DNA of 64,000 nucleotides from Zychaea mexicana (Eukaryota; Mucoromycota; Mucoromycetes; Mucorales; Lichtheimiaceae): the NCBI RefSeq assembly GCF_025766255.1, contig NW_026516735.1, positions 1-64,000 of the forward strand, given 5' to 3'. Of the stretch, positions 1-10,954 are shown piece after piece (positions within the stretch are counted from its first letter, which is position 1; each line of letters begins with the position of its first letter). The position numbers were made by a program, and so were the translations under genes. The notes under the pieces were generated by a model. That model searched no databases, was not told the origin of the DNA, and worked only from the letters and a program-made list of their open reading frames with translations.

Positions 1-1648
1 GCTTCTAAAATATCATACACAATGTTAAAATAGCAATATGTCAGCGAGACAGCACCTAGTAAAAGAAAGCTTGGGTCTACTGACATATTAAATGATCCTC
101 CTTATTCAGTGATTTAGATAAAATTCCTTTTGAACTACGCGGAAAAAGTAGCAGTGGAATTTTCGCTTAAACAATTATATTGCTCTTGATGTCACTCCTC
201 AATTAACTAATCACTGCAATGAAATAATTGCGCCACACCTGTAACGCTACATTTTGCAGCAACATGCATCTATAATACACATTTGAGATGAAGCGCGACT
301 AAGAAAAGAGATAACTTTCGTCAACGCTACTAAACTTATTCCTGTCTTGACATCATATCAAAACATGTATACACATCGCTATTGACAACGATGTTGGGAA
401 GAATAGCTAATAACGATACTCGGTACAGGAGGAGAATAGAAAAAGGAAAGTCCAATCGATACATAACAATGTTTCTCAAAATAGGAAAGGGGTAGAGTTG
501 ACTATGACGATGCGCACGTATTCGGACGTTACGTCGCAACACGCAACGAAAGTTAAAGACTCAACAGACTTGCAAATTGTATTTGTTCATAGTTATGATA
601 ATCAGGGGACAGAAAACATGTACAGTTATGCATTCGTTTCCACTACATATATGAGAGCCTAGAAAGAGAAAAATTGTCTTTATGACTCTTGAAAGAAAAA
701 AGTATATACTCCGGCGCCGGTTGTAAGTAAATATTCAAAAAAAAAACATACTACGTGATAATTGTATGCATACACACACACCCGTGCAACATGAAATAAA
801 AAAAGGGATACAAAAGGCATGCAAGCGCGTAAGTTTAAGTAGTCTGATGGGGTGGCTACAATCCACCATTCTTCATCTTTATTCCTTATATCATACAGTA
901 GTACAGTGGGGTCCTCGCTAATTTCAAGCAAATGTATTAGCGGCCTCTGTCATTTTCGTTTGTCCACCACCTACCAAAGTTTGCAAGGTCTGGAAGCTTA
1001 ACTGATGTGAAATCAACGAGGATCCACTGAAGAAGCTTTTTATGGTCCATAGTACATACAAACTAAAGTTGTAAATCGAGATCATCTTGCTTTCCATAGT
1101 AGTACAAACAGTAGCTATATATACTGGAGGTGCTTCTGCTGACCCTCACTATACTACATATGCTGTTCTACTCGATAGTATATTACAACTTTGATGGTAG
1201 TCGTGAAAATAATGAAAACCGGCTATCATTGCCTGAAACGTTTACTTGCAATGACAACAACTCACGTACAGTTCTGTCGAAAGATAAAAAAAAGAGAGCA
1301 AAAGTTACTGCATCAAGCTATTCAAGCGAGGGTGTTGTATTTTTGTCATGCATATCTGTTGTTACACGGCAGATCTGGCTCGCACCAATCCAATGTGGAA
1401 AATCATTGCCGCAGCCAGCCGAACATTGGGAACTGATGATGTGAGCTTCTTTCCTTGTATTGTTATACAAACAAAGTGTTGGGTCCTGCTTTAAATGGAA
1501 AAGAGCGAGTGATACACTGTGTTACAAGATTGTGTAGCTCTGCTTACTATTTTACGGCAGTCATTACTTTATTTCTTACCAACAAGGACGGACCCTTTCC
1601 TTCTCCTCTTTTGTTTCTCATTCTCACTACCTGCGTATATTTTGCTCA
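1..1648. other. Gene-poor stretch at the left edge
   Basis: No convincing gene is visible. On the minus strand around 840-1060 there are two short gene-like stretches in different frames, one reading LLYDIRNKDEEWW and one reading LLQWILVDFTSVKLPDLANF, separated by stops. They could be remains of a decayed gene or transposon, but no family is recognisable. The rest is AT-rich with short chance frames only. Confidence 0.4.
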
Positions 1649-3951
1649 ATGGAGAAACCGCATCCAGTAAATACTACAGTCAAAGCTGACATTGTTGTTG
1701 TAGCAGACAACGCGGTTAAGAAGGGTGATGGTACGTCCATGTCTTCCTACTACGACAAAAATGATCCACACACTATAGCCTCTGAGAAAAAACTACGAAG
1801 GTACATATTACAGAAGCACATAATACCCAGTATTGTTTATACAAGATCCGAGGTGCAATTACTCAAGCAGTTATATATATTCCTTGATCGTTTCTAGAAA
1901 GATGGATATGCACATCATGCCGATTCTGCTGTTTGCAGAATTGTTTGGACGTTACGAACAGTAAGAGTGATTATCAAGACAAATGTGTATATCTTGGACC
2001 ACGGGTTCAGCTGATCACCACTGCACCTTTTCTCATCATGTATGAATCATTATTAATGATAGATCGGTCGTAACGAATGCAAAGTTGGGTGGTCTTTTGG
2101 AAGATTTGAATATGTCTGAATTCCAGTATCGCTGGTGTCTATCTGCATATTATGTTGCATTTTTTGTAGTCAATATTCCTATCAATATTCTCTTTCGTCG
2201 CGGGCGGCCATCCATCTTTTTGACAATCCTCATATTGTAAGTGTGGGAGAAACCTTTTGTGTGATGCTGGGGGTTGTCTTGACTCAAAATCATCTTTTAT
2301 CTACTTCAGTACCTGGGGCACACTTGTCCTGTGCATGACAGCTACCACAAATTTTGCAGGACTACTTGTATGTAGAATCATTTTGGGGGCATCAGAAGCA
2401 GGTAAGTCGATAGCAAAAATAAGCGGGTGGCTAATGATATGTAAATCATGGAACCTTCTGTAACATTATCATATTCTCGAAAAAAAGTGTACGATCCGAT
2501 TCAAATGTACGGCTGTATTTTCTTATTATTCTTTCGTTCACAAAATCAGCACCATTTTCTATCATAAACAGTATTGATGGGCTCCCTCTCTCTCTTTCTT
2601 AATTTTATTGTAGGTACTATATTTCTCTTTGGTATACGAGACACGAGCTTGCTCGACGCTCTGGATTTACGGCTATTGTCTCAGCCTTAGGTGGGGCCAC
2701 AATTGGACTGATAGCATTTGGAATCAGTCAAATACCAACCAACACGTTGAATACTTGGCAATGGTTAGTTTTTTCTGAAGAGAGTGAGATAGCAGAAGAT
2801 CGTTGTCTTAAAAAATTATTTTCCTATTTTAGGCTATTCATCATATTCGGTGCACCATCCATTCTACTCGCAATCGCTACGCTATTCTTCCTTCCCGATA
2901 AACCGGAAACTGCAAAGTTTTTTACAGAAGAGGAGCGTAAACTAGAGTTGGATCGACTTAAAGCTGGTAATTATTCAACGTCACACTTGCATTTCTGCAT
3001 ACTATATAAGTACATAGTATATCTTTCTGACAATGTTACTACTATGTGTGGGTATGATGACTTTTAATGATAGATCAAGGTGCTGCAGAGGATTCAACTT
3101 GGTCGTGGATCCAAGTGAAAAGTGTGTTGACGGATTGGAAAACATATGCATATGGGATTATCTCTGGTTTGAGTACCATCCCTGGTGCTGGTGTGCGACT
3201 TGCCTTACCATCCATCATCGATGGCCTGGGTACCTGGGCAGAAGATATCTCACAAGCTTTGACGACACCGCCAAACATTGTGGCATGTTTTTTTATCTTT
3301 TTGACAGCGTATTATTCGGGTGAGTTATCCAGAATTTTTGTTTGAAAAAAGAAAACTCATCAAATACTACTGTATGTGTATTTTCTCATGTTAGATCGGC
3401 TATTTCAGCGAGCTTACTTTTTGATCGCGGCTAATGTGGTCGCTATCATTGGATTTTTGATGATCATGTTTATCCCAGAACAGCATGTTGGTGTACGGTA
3501 CTTTACAGTGTGTATCCTTATCGCAGCCACGGTAAAATTGTCTCATTTTTCAGTTCGTTTATCGCACTAAGAGAAGAGAGTGCACAACTACTAAAAAAAA
3601 CAATTTCAGCGAGTAGATGGGCCGATCCGTTTAGCATGGTATACCAGTAACCATTACGGCTTGACGCGACGTGCTGTTGCATCGGGCATCATCTTTTGTA
3701 TCGATGCTATCGGTAGCGCTGTGGGTGGTCAGATATATTTCGATCCACCACTGTATTGGAAAGGCCATGCCATCGGACTGGCCACAGTTGCTCTTCAATC
3801 CATCGCAATCTTGACCCTACGATTCACGCTCAAGCGCATCAATAGCAATCGAGCCAAAATGACACCAGAGGAAAAGGAACGGCAAATTGAAAAGTATGGT
3901 GGACATGAGTTGGTTGGTGACAGACATCCTGATTTTAGATATGGATTGTGA
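1649..3951 (+). CDS. MFS permease, allantoate/Dal5-like (ACS) family
   Basis: Probable plasma-membrane transporter of the major facilitator superfamily, anion:cation symporter (Dal5/allantoate permease-like) group, which imports small organic anions, ureides or vitamins. Exons read as 1649-1800, 1898-1960, 2063-2236, 2310-2401, about 2550-2570 (uncertain), 2614-2763, 2833-2966, 3074-3319, 3395-3531 and 3610-3951. Family signatures seen are VTNAKLGGLLEDL after the first membrane segment, the GASEAG motif, LWYTRHELARRSGF (loop with charged residues), and FFLPDKPETAKFFTEEER in the central loop. A conserved C-terminal tail ends in DFRYGL. The substrate cannot be told. One junction (2402-2613) closes in frame only if a further microexon is used, and the first membrane segment looks short, so a damaged copy is possible. 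Confidence 0.8.
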
Positions 3952-4573
3952 ATATGTGATACTGCAATAAGTGATACACTATTGATCGCAAGTGCGATAA
4001 TAGAGGAGACCACTTCCTTGCCCCACGGGATATCACATAAACTTCTCTGGCAGTTCCTGTGTCGTCGTGGCTTTTGATTCTTAATAATCTTTCATTGTGA
4101 TCTGTATGATGAACGCGAGCGTTTTACATAGCATCTCAATTCTCTAATAATAATTATATAAATTCAATAGTTACCAGCTAAAATATGAGCTTCACTAAAT
4201 GCTTATTTTCATGCTTCCTCGGAACATGGATTGGCAAGCATGATAGGGCTCCCACAAAAAGAAAAAGCTTGTGCTACGATAAAATCTCTCGAAATTGTTG
4301 GTGGCTATATGATATATCCACTCGCACAAAAAAAACATGCTATGATAGGTCACGACAGACGTAAACATTTTCAATCAATGTTGCTGTTGCATTTAGGGAA
4401 ACCTAATTAGGTTTTGATTGAACAAATGGGCCTTTTGAATACATTTATTTTTTTTTGCCTACAAGCGAGATATGCACCAGAGACACGTTATGACGGTAAT
4501 GAACTACAGAGCAACAATAAAAAAAATTGGTTGATTCAGTTCTCCTCCATGTCCTACTTTTAATATGTTAAAT
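3952..4573. other. Spacer between convergent MFS permease and POLE2
   Basis: AT-rich 3' flanking DNA of two converging genes. Nothing gene-like is seen. Confidence 0.5.
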
Positions 4574-6523
4574 TTAGAGATAAAGTGTGTACCATTTCTC
4601 AGATAATCGCGTCGCCGGATAATACGTTCTCCAAGAAAAGTCTGAAGTTGGGAAACTGCCCGGGCAAATGCAATGGGTGCCTTCATACGTCAAACCGAAT
4701 GATTCGCATTGATCTGCCAAGATGAGCTATATATGTAGTATGTGTGTATTAGTAGTGCTTATATTGTTCGCCATGGCAACATGGAGTGTAAAGGTTGGAG
4801 TGGCTGAGAGAGCTTACTGCATGCGGTAAGGGGTATAATCGCAAGGCATGATCGAACGCCCAATAGATGGGTTTTACTGTTAAAGGAACCGGGCATAAAT
4901 GGCCTTGATCAATGACTGTGCGTACAAGCTAAGAGAAAACGAGCATGATCGATCAGCCATCTTTCTTTTTTTTCTTGTTTCATCACGAAAAGCTGTCCTT
5001 CATCATTTACATGTTTGGTTGGTTCATCTTCTTCAGTCATTTGAGGGAATAATAAGGAGTTTCGCCATAAGCGACTAAACAAATCTTCGCGGAAAACGAC
5101 GATATCTTGCGTGCAATAGCGTATTCTTGATTAAAAACCCAAATCATTTTAGACTTTTTTTGTTGTTATCATTGGTTTTCCACCCAAAAAAAGGGTACCC
5201 ATGTGCCTATCAACTTACCGACATGGATTCGATGCAAAGATGGCGTTCCGTACTCTTCCTCTCATACGCGCTGTGAACCATTCAGGAATCACTGTCTGTG
5301 GTAAGCTGCCGCCACCCATGGAAGGATCTTTATTACCGGGAACAAACACAAAGTACGAATGTGTTGCTATGCCTCGAAATTCTTGAATCAGGTCTGCCAA
5401 TGCAGTGAAATTATCTGGATAATCCCGTAAGGTAGAGGTTTTCTTCTTTTTTAGTCTCTTTCTCATTTTCTCCGTTGAATATGAATCTATACATATGCTA
5501 CTAGTACTACTAACCTTTATAGACATGTGGATCGATAGAATTGTCTTTACAAAAGTCGCCACAAAGAATAAATGCTAATGGGATCTGTGTGTCGTTTTCA
5601 TAACCTTCAAATACTCGACGCAACGCATTCATCACCTGTTTTTTTTCCAAAATAGCGGGTGTTAGCCTTTTTTCAAGTAAATCCCCGGGAAACAATGAAT
5701 ATCAGTTCTTTACCCGTGGTTCATCGAGGTGCACATTGGATAGAATAGCAAAGAATACATTGGTGTTTGCGACTTCTTCCGCTTTTAGCCGATCCTAATC
5801 TCAAGTGTTAGTGTGTGAAATTCCTGGATCTTACATCATATTTAATTGACTTACCTCTTCCACTTTCAATTTTCTCAATCCAAGGAAATCAACGCCGGAG
5901 TAAAAGGTACTTTTTGAACGGTATAGCACATTGAGTATTGATTACTATATTACCCCCAGTAGCACCCTCGTTTCCCCCCCCCCAAAAAAAAAAAAAACCA
6001 AGAAACTTACTCTGTGAGCGCCCGTGATTCTGGAGGTGGGAAACCAAGTTCTTCTGCATGGAATATATGATCATCACCATAGAGACCTTCGACCAAGGCA
6101 AAAGTGCCGTCGGTAAACATCCCTGCATCATATGCACATGACGAGAGATCCAGCTCTATATGTGCATCCTCATCTTCCAAGAATATTTTCCCTTCTTCCA
6201 GCTGTGTCAACATGCCAAAAAGCAAGAAATGCTCGCGATCACGACCAATGAGCGTTTTGATGGGTGCAATCTGTGAAAGGGGATGTACGCGCAAGTCAAT
6301 AATAGAAAGAAAAAAGGCAAACATATATCACTTTTTACCTTTAGATACGTATCATTATCTGATACATGCGTGGATGGTGGACAGAAATTCTCATTGTGCA
6401 TAAGCCGTTGTTTGATAATATCGAAGCGATCGCGGTACAGGGCAGCTTTTTCATTTGCGGATCCAAGCAATACAGGCTTGTCGTTGCACCTAATACACAC
6501 ATATTTTTTTTCCTGTAAGTCAG

Positions 6524-6561
<38 letters not shown>

Positions 6562-7059
6562 CAGGCAAGGTTCTTTTCTTTCCCCTCTCACACCTTCTTA
6601 CGTTATAAAAGTCTTGCGAACATGGTTAAATCGTAACCGAGGCATATCAAAAGCACTGACCACGTCAAAATGCTGTGTGACATCGACGCGATCAATGATT
6701 GACATTGTACGCATATCGTTATTGATGTTCTCTTCTTGTGTCGAGTCTCCTGCTCCTTCCTCTTCCTCTTCTTCTTCTTCTTGTGAAGTCATTCGCGTAA
6801 AAGGTGTCGGTGCATGTGCTTTTGCTTTTTTGTTTTGCATGGCCAGGACCACTTTATAAAGTGCCTCTTTACTGACAATCGGATCGCCCTGGAACTGTTT
6901 CAAATAACCTTGTGCGATCGTCTTGATTGTGTCGGCTGCATGGGTGTCGTTTTTTAATAGTTCTGCGAGGTAATTGGTGGCTTCCGTTTTTAAATGGAGA
7001 TTGTGGCCCTTGGTGAAGGTAATGTAAGTCAGTCGTCTGATTTTGGCTGGTGTGCTCAT
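4574..7059 (-). CDS. DPB2: DNA polymerase epsilon subunit B (Dpb2/POLE2)
   Basis: Second subunit of the leading-strand replicative polymerase epsilon, acting in the nucleus with the CMG helicase. The spliced reading follows the family from end to end. There is an N-terminal helical domain ending in [16 protein letters not shown], then [10 protein letters not shown] and [14 protein letters not shown], and the OB-fold stretch [20 protein letters not shown]. The inactive calcineurin-like phosphoesterase fold follows ([54 protein letters not shown]). The C-terminal exons read [29 protein letters not shown] and [18 protein letters not shown], ending SEKWYTLYL. At least eight introns are needed; the one between 6489 and 6600 holds a long (CT)n tract. 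The start chosen is [10 protein letters not shown] at 7059; an in-frame ATG 13 codons upstream (7098) is possible. There is an acidic Glu run in the N-terminal linker. Confidence 0.93.
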
Positions 7060-7572
7060 GTTTGCTTTTTTCGAGAAAAAGGGAACAGACACAGGCACGA
7101 CGCGAACTTTTTTTTTTTCAGCGCGAATTTTAATAGCGGATACCCAACCAAAATTTACGCGAAAACTAAAGTAGGCACGCGTTATTCATTTGGAACAAAC
7201 GCGTTCCTTGTTTTGATACACAGTTTTTTTTTGGGTGATATCTAAGGAAGTTTTCGCTTTTTTTTAATGATAATAAGAATAATAATAGATATGCATTGTG
7301 CGAAACATGTAATGATGTATAGAGGAACACGTGTGGGTTGGCCAAAAAAAAGGGACAGCTCTAATGATTGTTGGGTAAGAGTGGTTGTTGTTATAACAAA
7401 GGTTGGAGGGGGATAAGTGCATTGCGAGTTGTGTGCGGCGGTTGGGGGTGGGGGGGGTAGATAAGTGATGATGCAACAATGTGTAATTATTTATAATAAA
7501 TATGTGTGAGTGTGAGAGATGGCAGATTGGAGAGAATGAAAGAAAGAGAAGGACCAAGGTTGGATAAAGAGA
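7060..7572. other. Spacer upstream of POLE2
   Basis: Contains T runs, a G-rich patch near 7400-7460 and AT-rich sequence. It serves as the 5' flank of POLE2 and the 3' flank of the homeobox gene. No gene seen. Confidence 0.45.
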
Positions 7573-9117
7573 TCAAAAAGAAGAGGACTCGTCCGTCCAA
7601 CCACCGAATCCCAAGGGCAGACTCTGATGTCGCCACAACATGTTTGGGTCATCGACAAAAACACCCGAGGGAGGACCTCCTGGTTCAGCCGAGGATGAGC
7701 TGGTGTCGATGGAAAACCGAGTGATGTGACACAACCCATCGTCCATACTGGCAATATTAAACAATTCCTGACGCAGATCGGCTGTCAAGCCACGGATCGT
7801 GTGTCGAAGAATACATGTTGCTTGCATGCCTTCAGTAAAATCACTGCATTGGATCCAATTGTTGTTGTTGTCGCTGCCGTCGCCAAGGGCTGCATTCGTT
7901 TCCATGAAAAACAACGGTGGCTCGGTCAGGTCCAGATGGATATCTGCCGAAACATTGTCGGCCAGACTGTTGATCTCAATAGAAGCAATGGTGTCGAACG
8001 CGAGCACCATCTTGAAATGGTAGTCGCTGTCTCGGATATGCCATGCGAATGTTCGGTCCGCTGAGTGGTAGTAGCACAGTAGGTCTTGTTGGGTGATTTT
8101 CATACGGTGCCAGGTGCCAACAGTGAGCGTGTTGGCTGTAATCAGTCCGTCGTGAGTTGTCGTTGTCGTTGTTGTTGGTACAGCGGCAATGGGATCTGGA
8201 CCGAGTGAAAGGGATGGGTCATGGATCATGGGTGCAGGTTCACTATCTACATTTTTTTGTTCAAGTATACGTTCCACTTAGCCTTTTATACTCAGGTAGG
8301 AATTAATAAAGCAGGTTTATGTATTGCATGCGTATTTACCAATTCGTCTAAATCGCATATCATCCACATTTTCCGGATAGCCCATGGTTTCATTTGGCAT
8401 GAGGTACAATGGAAGTGGCGGTGTAGCCGTTGTGAAGGGTGGAGGAGGAGGTGGTGGTGGTGGTGGTGGCGGTGCACCAGCAAATGTAGGAGGAAACGGT
8501 GTTGCTGCTGCTGCTGGTGGAGGTGGTGGTGGTGGCGGAGGAGGAAGGGGACCCGCAAATGGCGGCGCAGGAGCAGGATTAGATGTCGCTGCTGCTGCTG
8601 TTGAAGAAGAAGATGACGACGATGAAACAATGTCGGAGCTCCATGCACGTTGGATGGGTACTTTAGCTCCTCCTTGTGGATGATGATGGTGAGGATGATA
8701 TTGATGCGACCGACGCGGGTACCAATAAGGTTGTTGTTGATGAACATAGGCAGCTGCTTCTGCATACAATCGAGCTTTGGCGGCTTCTTGTTCTTCTCGC
8801 ATCATTGCACGCTTCTGTAGCATTTTCACCTTGGCGCGACGGTTCTGGAACCAAATCTGAATCGAACGCTCTGGCATTTGAAGCTTTTGTGCGAGTTGTT
8901 TGCGCATCTTGTTATCTGGCGTTGCACTAATGGCGAAGGTTTCTTCCAGAATGGTCAACTGCGACGGGGTTACGCGAGTGCGTTTCTTTGGTTGTTGTTG
9001 TTGTTGTTGTTGTTGATGATGATGTTGAGGTTGCGGAGGAGAATGGTGAAGATGGTTGCTGTTGATGGTGACGGCGTGTGCGAGTGGAGATGGACTGCTC
9101 TGGTGAAAGTGGCTCAT
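7573..9117 (-). CDS. Homeobox transcription factor with conserved C-terminal domain
   Basis: Nuclear DNA-binding regulator. Exon 1 (8340-9117) starts MSHFHQSSPSPLAHAV, has a Gln run, then a full homeodomain from KKRTRVTPSQLTILEETF to recognition helix SIQIWFQNRRAKVK, with the diagnostic W, F, N and R. Long His, Gln, Ser, Ala and Pro tracts follow (the GGT/GGA runs at 8430-8540 on the plus strand). A 63-nt intron (8277-8339) joins ...RFRRI to VERILEQ. Exon 2 (7573-8276) holds a folded-looking domain with GTWHRMKI, DLLCYYHSADRTFAWHIRD and FKMVLAFDTIASIEI, then an acidic Ser-rich tail. Homeobox proteins followed by a beta-rich C-terminal domain occur in fungi (Pho2/Phx1-like proteins), but I cannot assign an orthologue. 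The targets are unknown. Confidence 0.88.
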
Positions 9118-10954
9118 GATGGAGTATATGTTAGAAGAGAGTAAGAAAGAATGAGGAGAGGAGGAAGAGGACTTGAGGGACTATTTTGAGTAAAGGAATG
9201 TAAAGGAATGACTGTAGAACGAGGTGTTTGGGTGGTTTATAAAATGGAGGGGGGGGAAGGAAAAAGAATGGAGGAAGGACTGGCTACAACAGAGTCATAA
9301 AGAAAAGAGTTGGGTTAAAGAGAGAGAGAGAGAAAGAGAGAGAGAGGGTGGCGCTAAAAAAAAAGAAGGGCGATTTCTGGCTCTGCTTGTAAAATGTCCA
9401 GGTTCGCGTGACACAAAGAACAAAAGACCCGCCACCAGCCAACGCTATAGCATTCATAGCACGCATTTGATTGTGCTTGTCCTGGGGTTGGAGGTAAAGG
9501 AGGGGATGTGGGCAGTAATTCGATCATCCAGAACTGCTTATTGCCGCCTATACAAGTATACATTTCGTTGTTGCTTGTTTCTTAGCGTGGGCCCTGACTA
9601 GAGTGTCCCATACAGCGCGTAATGGTCCTCCCTCCCTCCCCCCCCCCCGGAAAACTTGTCAAAAAGATCATCCCCCGCTTTGATATATCGGAGTATCAGC
9701 TCTCTCAGAGAGAGAAAGAGTTAATTTTAGAATTGCCTGTACTTTACTGGTTGTAATTTATTATCAATTGTGTCCGAACATTCGCTATGAAACTCTCTCT
9801 CTCTCTCTCTCTCTGCTGGTGGCACTGGCGAGCTAACTTTTTCCCATCAGCATCATCAGCATTTATCATCAGCAGCAGCAGCAGCAGCAGCTAGACGCAC
9901 CGAGGTTGAGGAGGAAGGAGGGCCCTTTCGCTGGGAGTGGTATGGAATAGGAGAGAGGGTTCTCGTCCCTTTGTGTCAACAGCGAATTAATAGATTAGTT
10001 AAGGTTGCTCCTTGATAATCTTTTATGCACTGAGCCCAGTCAGAGATTCTTTACGAGTGGTACGTCGTCTATTGTGTGCTCATTGAAGGTACGGTTCTCT
10101 TATTGCAACTGAAGGTGAGAAATGAAAAAAAAAGAAGGCTCCTCTAGACGTGTGTGTGTGTGTGTGTCTGTGTGCCTGTGTGTAGCAGCAAGAGATAACA
10201 GTCGATAGAAAAGAAGGAGAGTGATTAGGCATAGGAGGACAGCAATAAATCAGTCAGCCCCAAGCATGTGATATTTGGTATGCAGCAACGCCTTTTGTTG
10301 TTGTTGTTGTCGTTGTTGTTGATGTTGTTGTGTTCACACAGACACAGACACACACAATCTACTGCCTGGGTGATATTCGGGCTATGTACGGCTGTTGTTG
10401 TGTGCTACCTGCAATGCTGCAAGTGATTCAAGAGAGAGAGAGAGAGAGAGAGAGAAAAAGAACCGTGCTCGCGGTCCAGTGTTGAAAAGGGAAGATGCGA
10501 ATGCATTCGAGGTTGTACAGAAGAGGAAAAAGGAATTAGCGTGCATGATAATGGGACTATGTGCCCAGTGAAGCGCAGAGAGAGAAACAGAGAGAGAGCA
10601 GGGGAGGATATGATACGACGTGCAGGTGTACTCTTGATACATGTGGAGGAGTGGGTGTAAGTATGTACAGCACATGGGCTACCAACCTGTTTGAACTGAA
10701 AAGGGTCCTCCTCCTCCTCCTCCTCCTCCTCCTCCGATCTCTCTTTTCTTTTTCTGTTCTTCTTCTTCTTCTTCTTCTTCTTCTTCTTTTCATTCACTCT
10801 CACTCTCACTCTCACTACTGCTACTACTACTACTTCTTTTATACATATCACCAACCAGCCTTACTCCATAACTATCATTACTCATTATTACTTTGTACAT
10901 AAACCAACACTGTCCATTTACAACAGCATCTATCATATATAAAACTAACTCATC
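9118..10954. repeat. Long divergent intergenic region loaded with microsatellites
   Basis: This is the shared upstream region of the homeobox gene (minus) and the coiled-coil gene (plus). Many simple tracts are visible: GA near 9318-9348, CT near 9788-9814, AGC near 9880-9892, GT near 10149-10170, TTG near 10294-10330, GA near 10430-10455, TCC near 10705-10735, TTC near 10755-10790 and CACTCT near 10795-10815. Apparent reading frames across it are made of these tracts. The last 150 bases before 10955 are CT/CA-rich with TATATAAAA at 10934, which fits the core promoter or 5' UTR of the downstream gene. Confidence 0.6.

Noticed and set aside
4795..4870. Possible tRNA, from TGGCTGAGAGAG and GATCGAAC
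   Set aside because: No cloverleaf with paired acceptor ends could be drawn, and the segment is part of the POLE2 C-terminal exon on the minus strand.
8384..8683. Glycine-rich plus-strand frame
   Set aside because: It is the reverse reading of the poly-proline and alanine tracts of the homeobox gene.
10405..10854. Lys/Glu- and Arg-rich minus-strand frames
   Set aside because: They are made of TCC, TTC and GA microsatellites, with no real protein composition.
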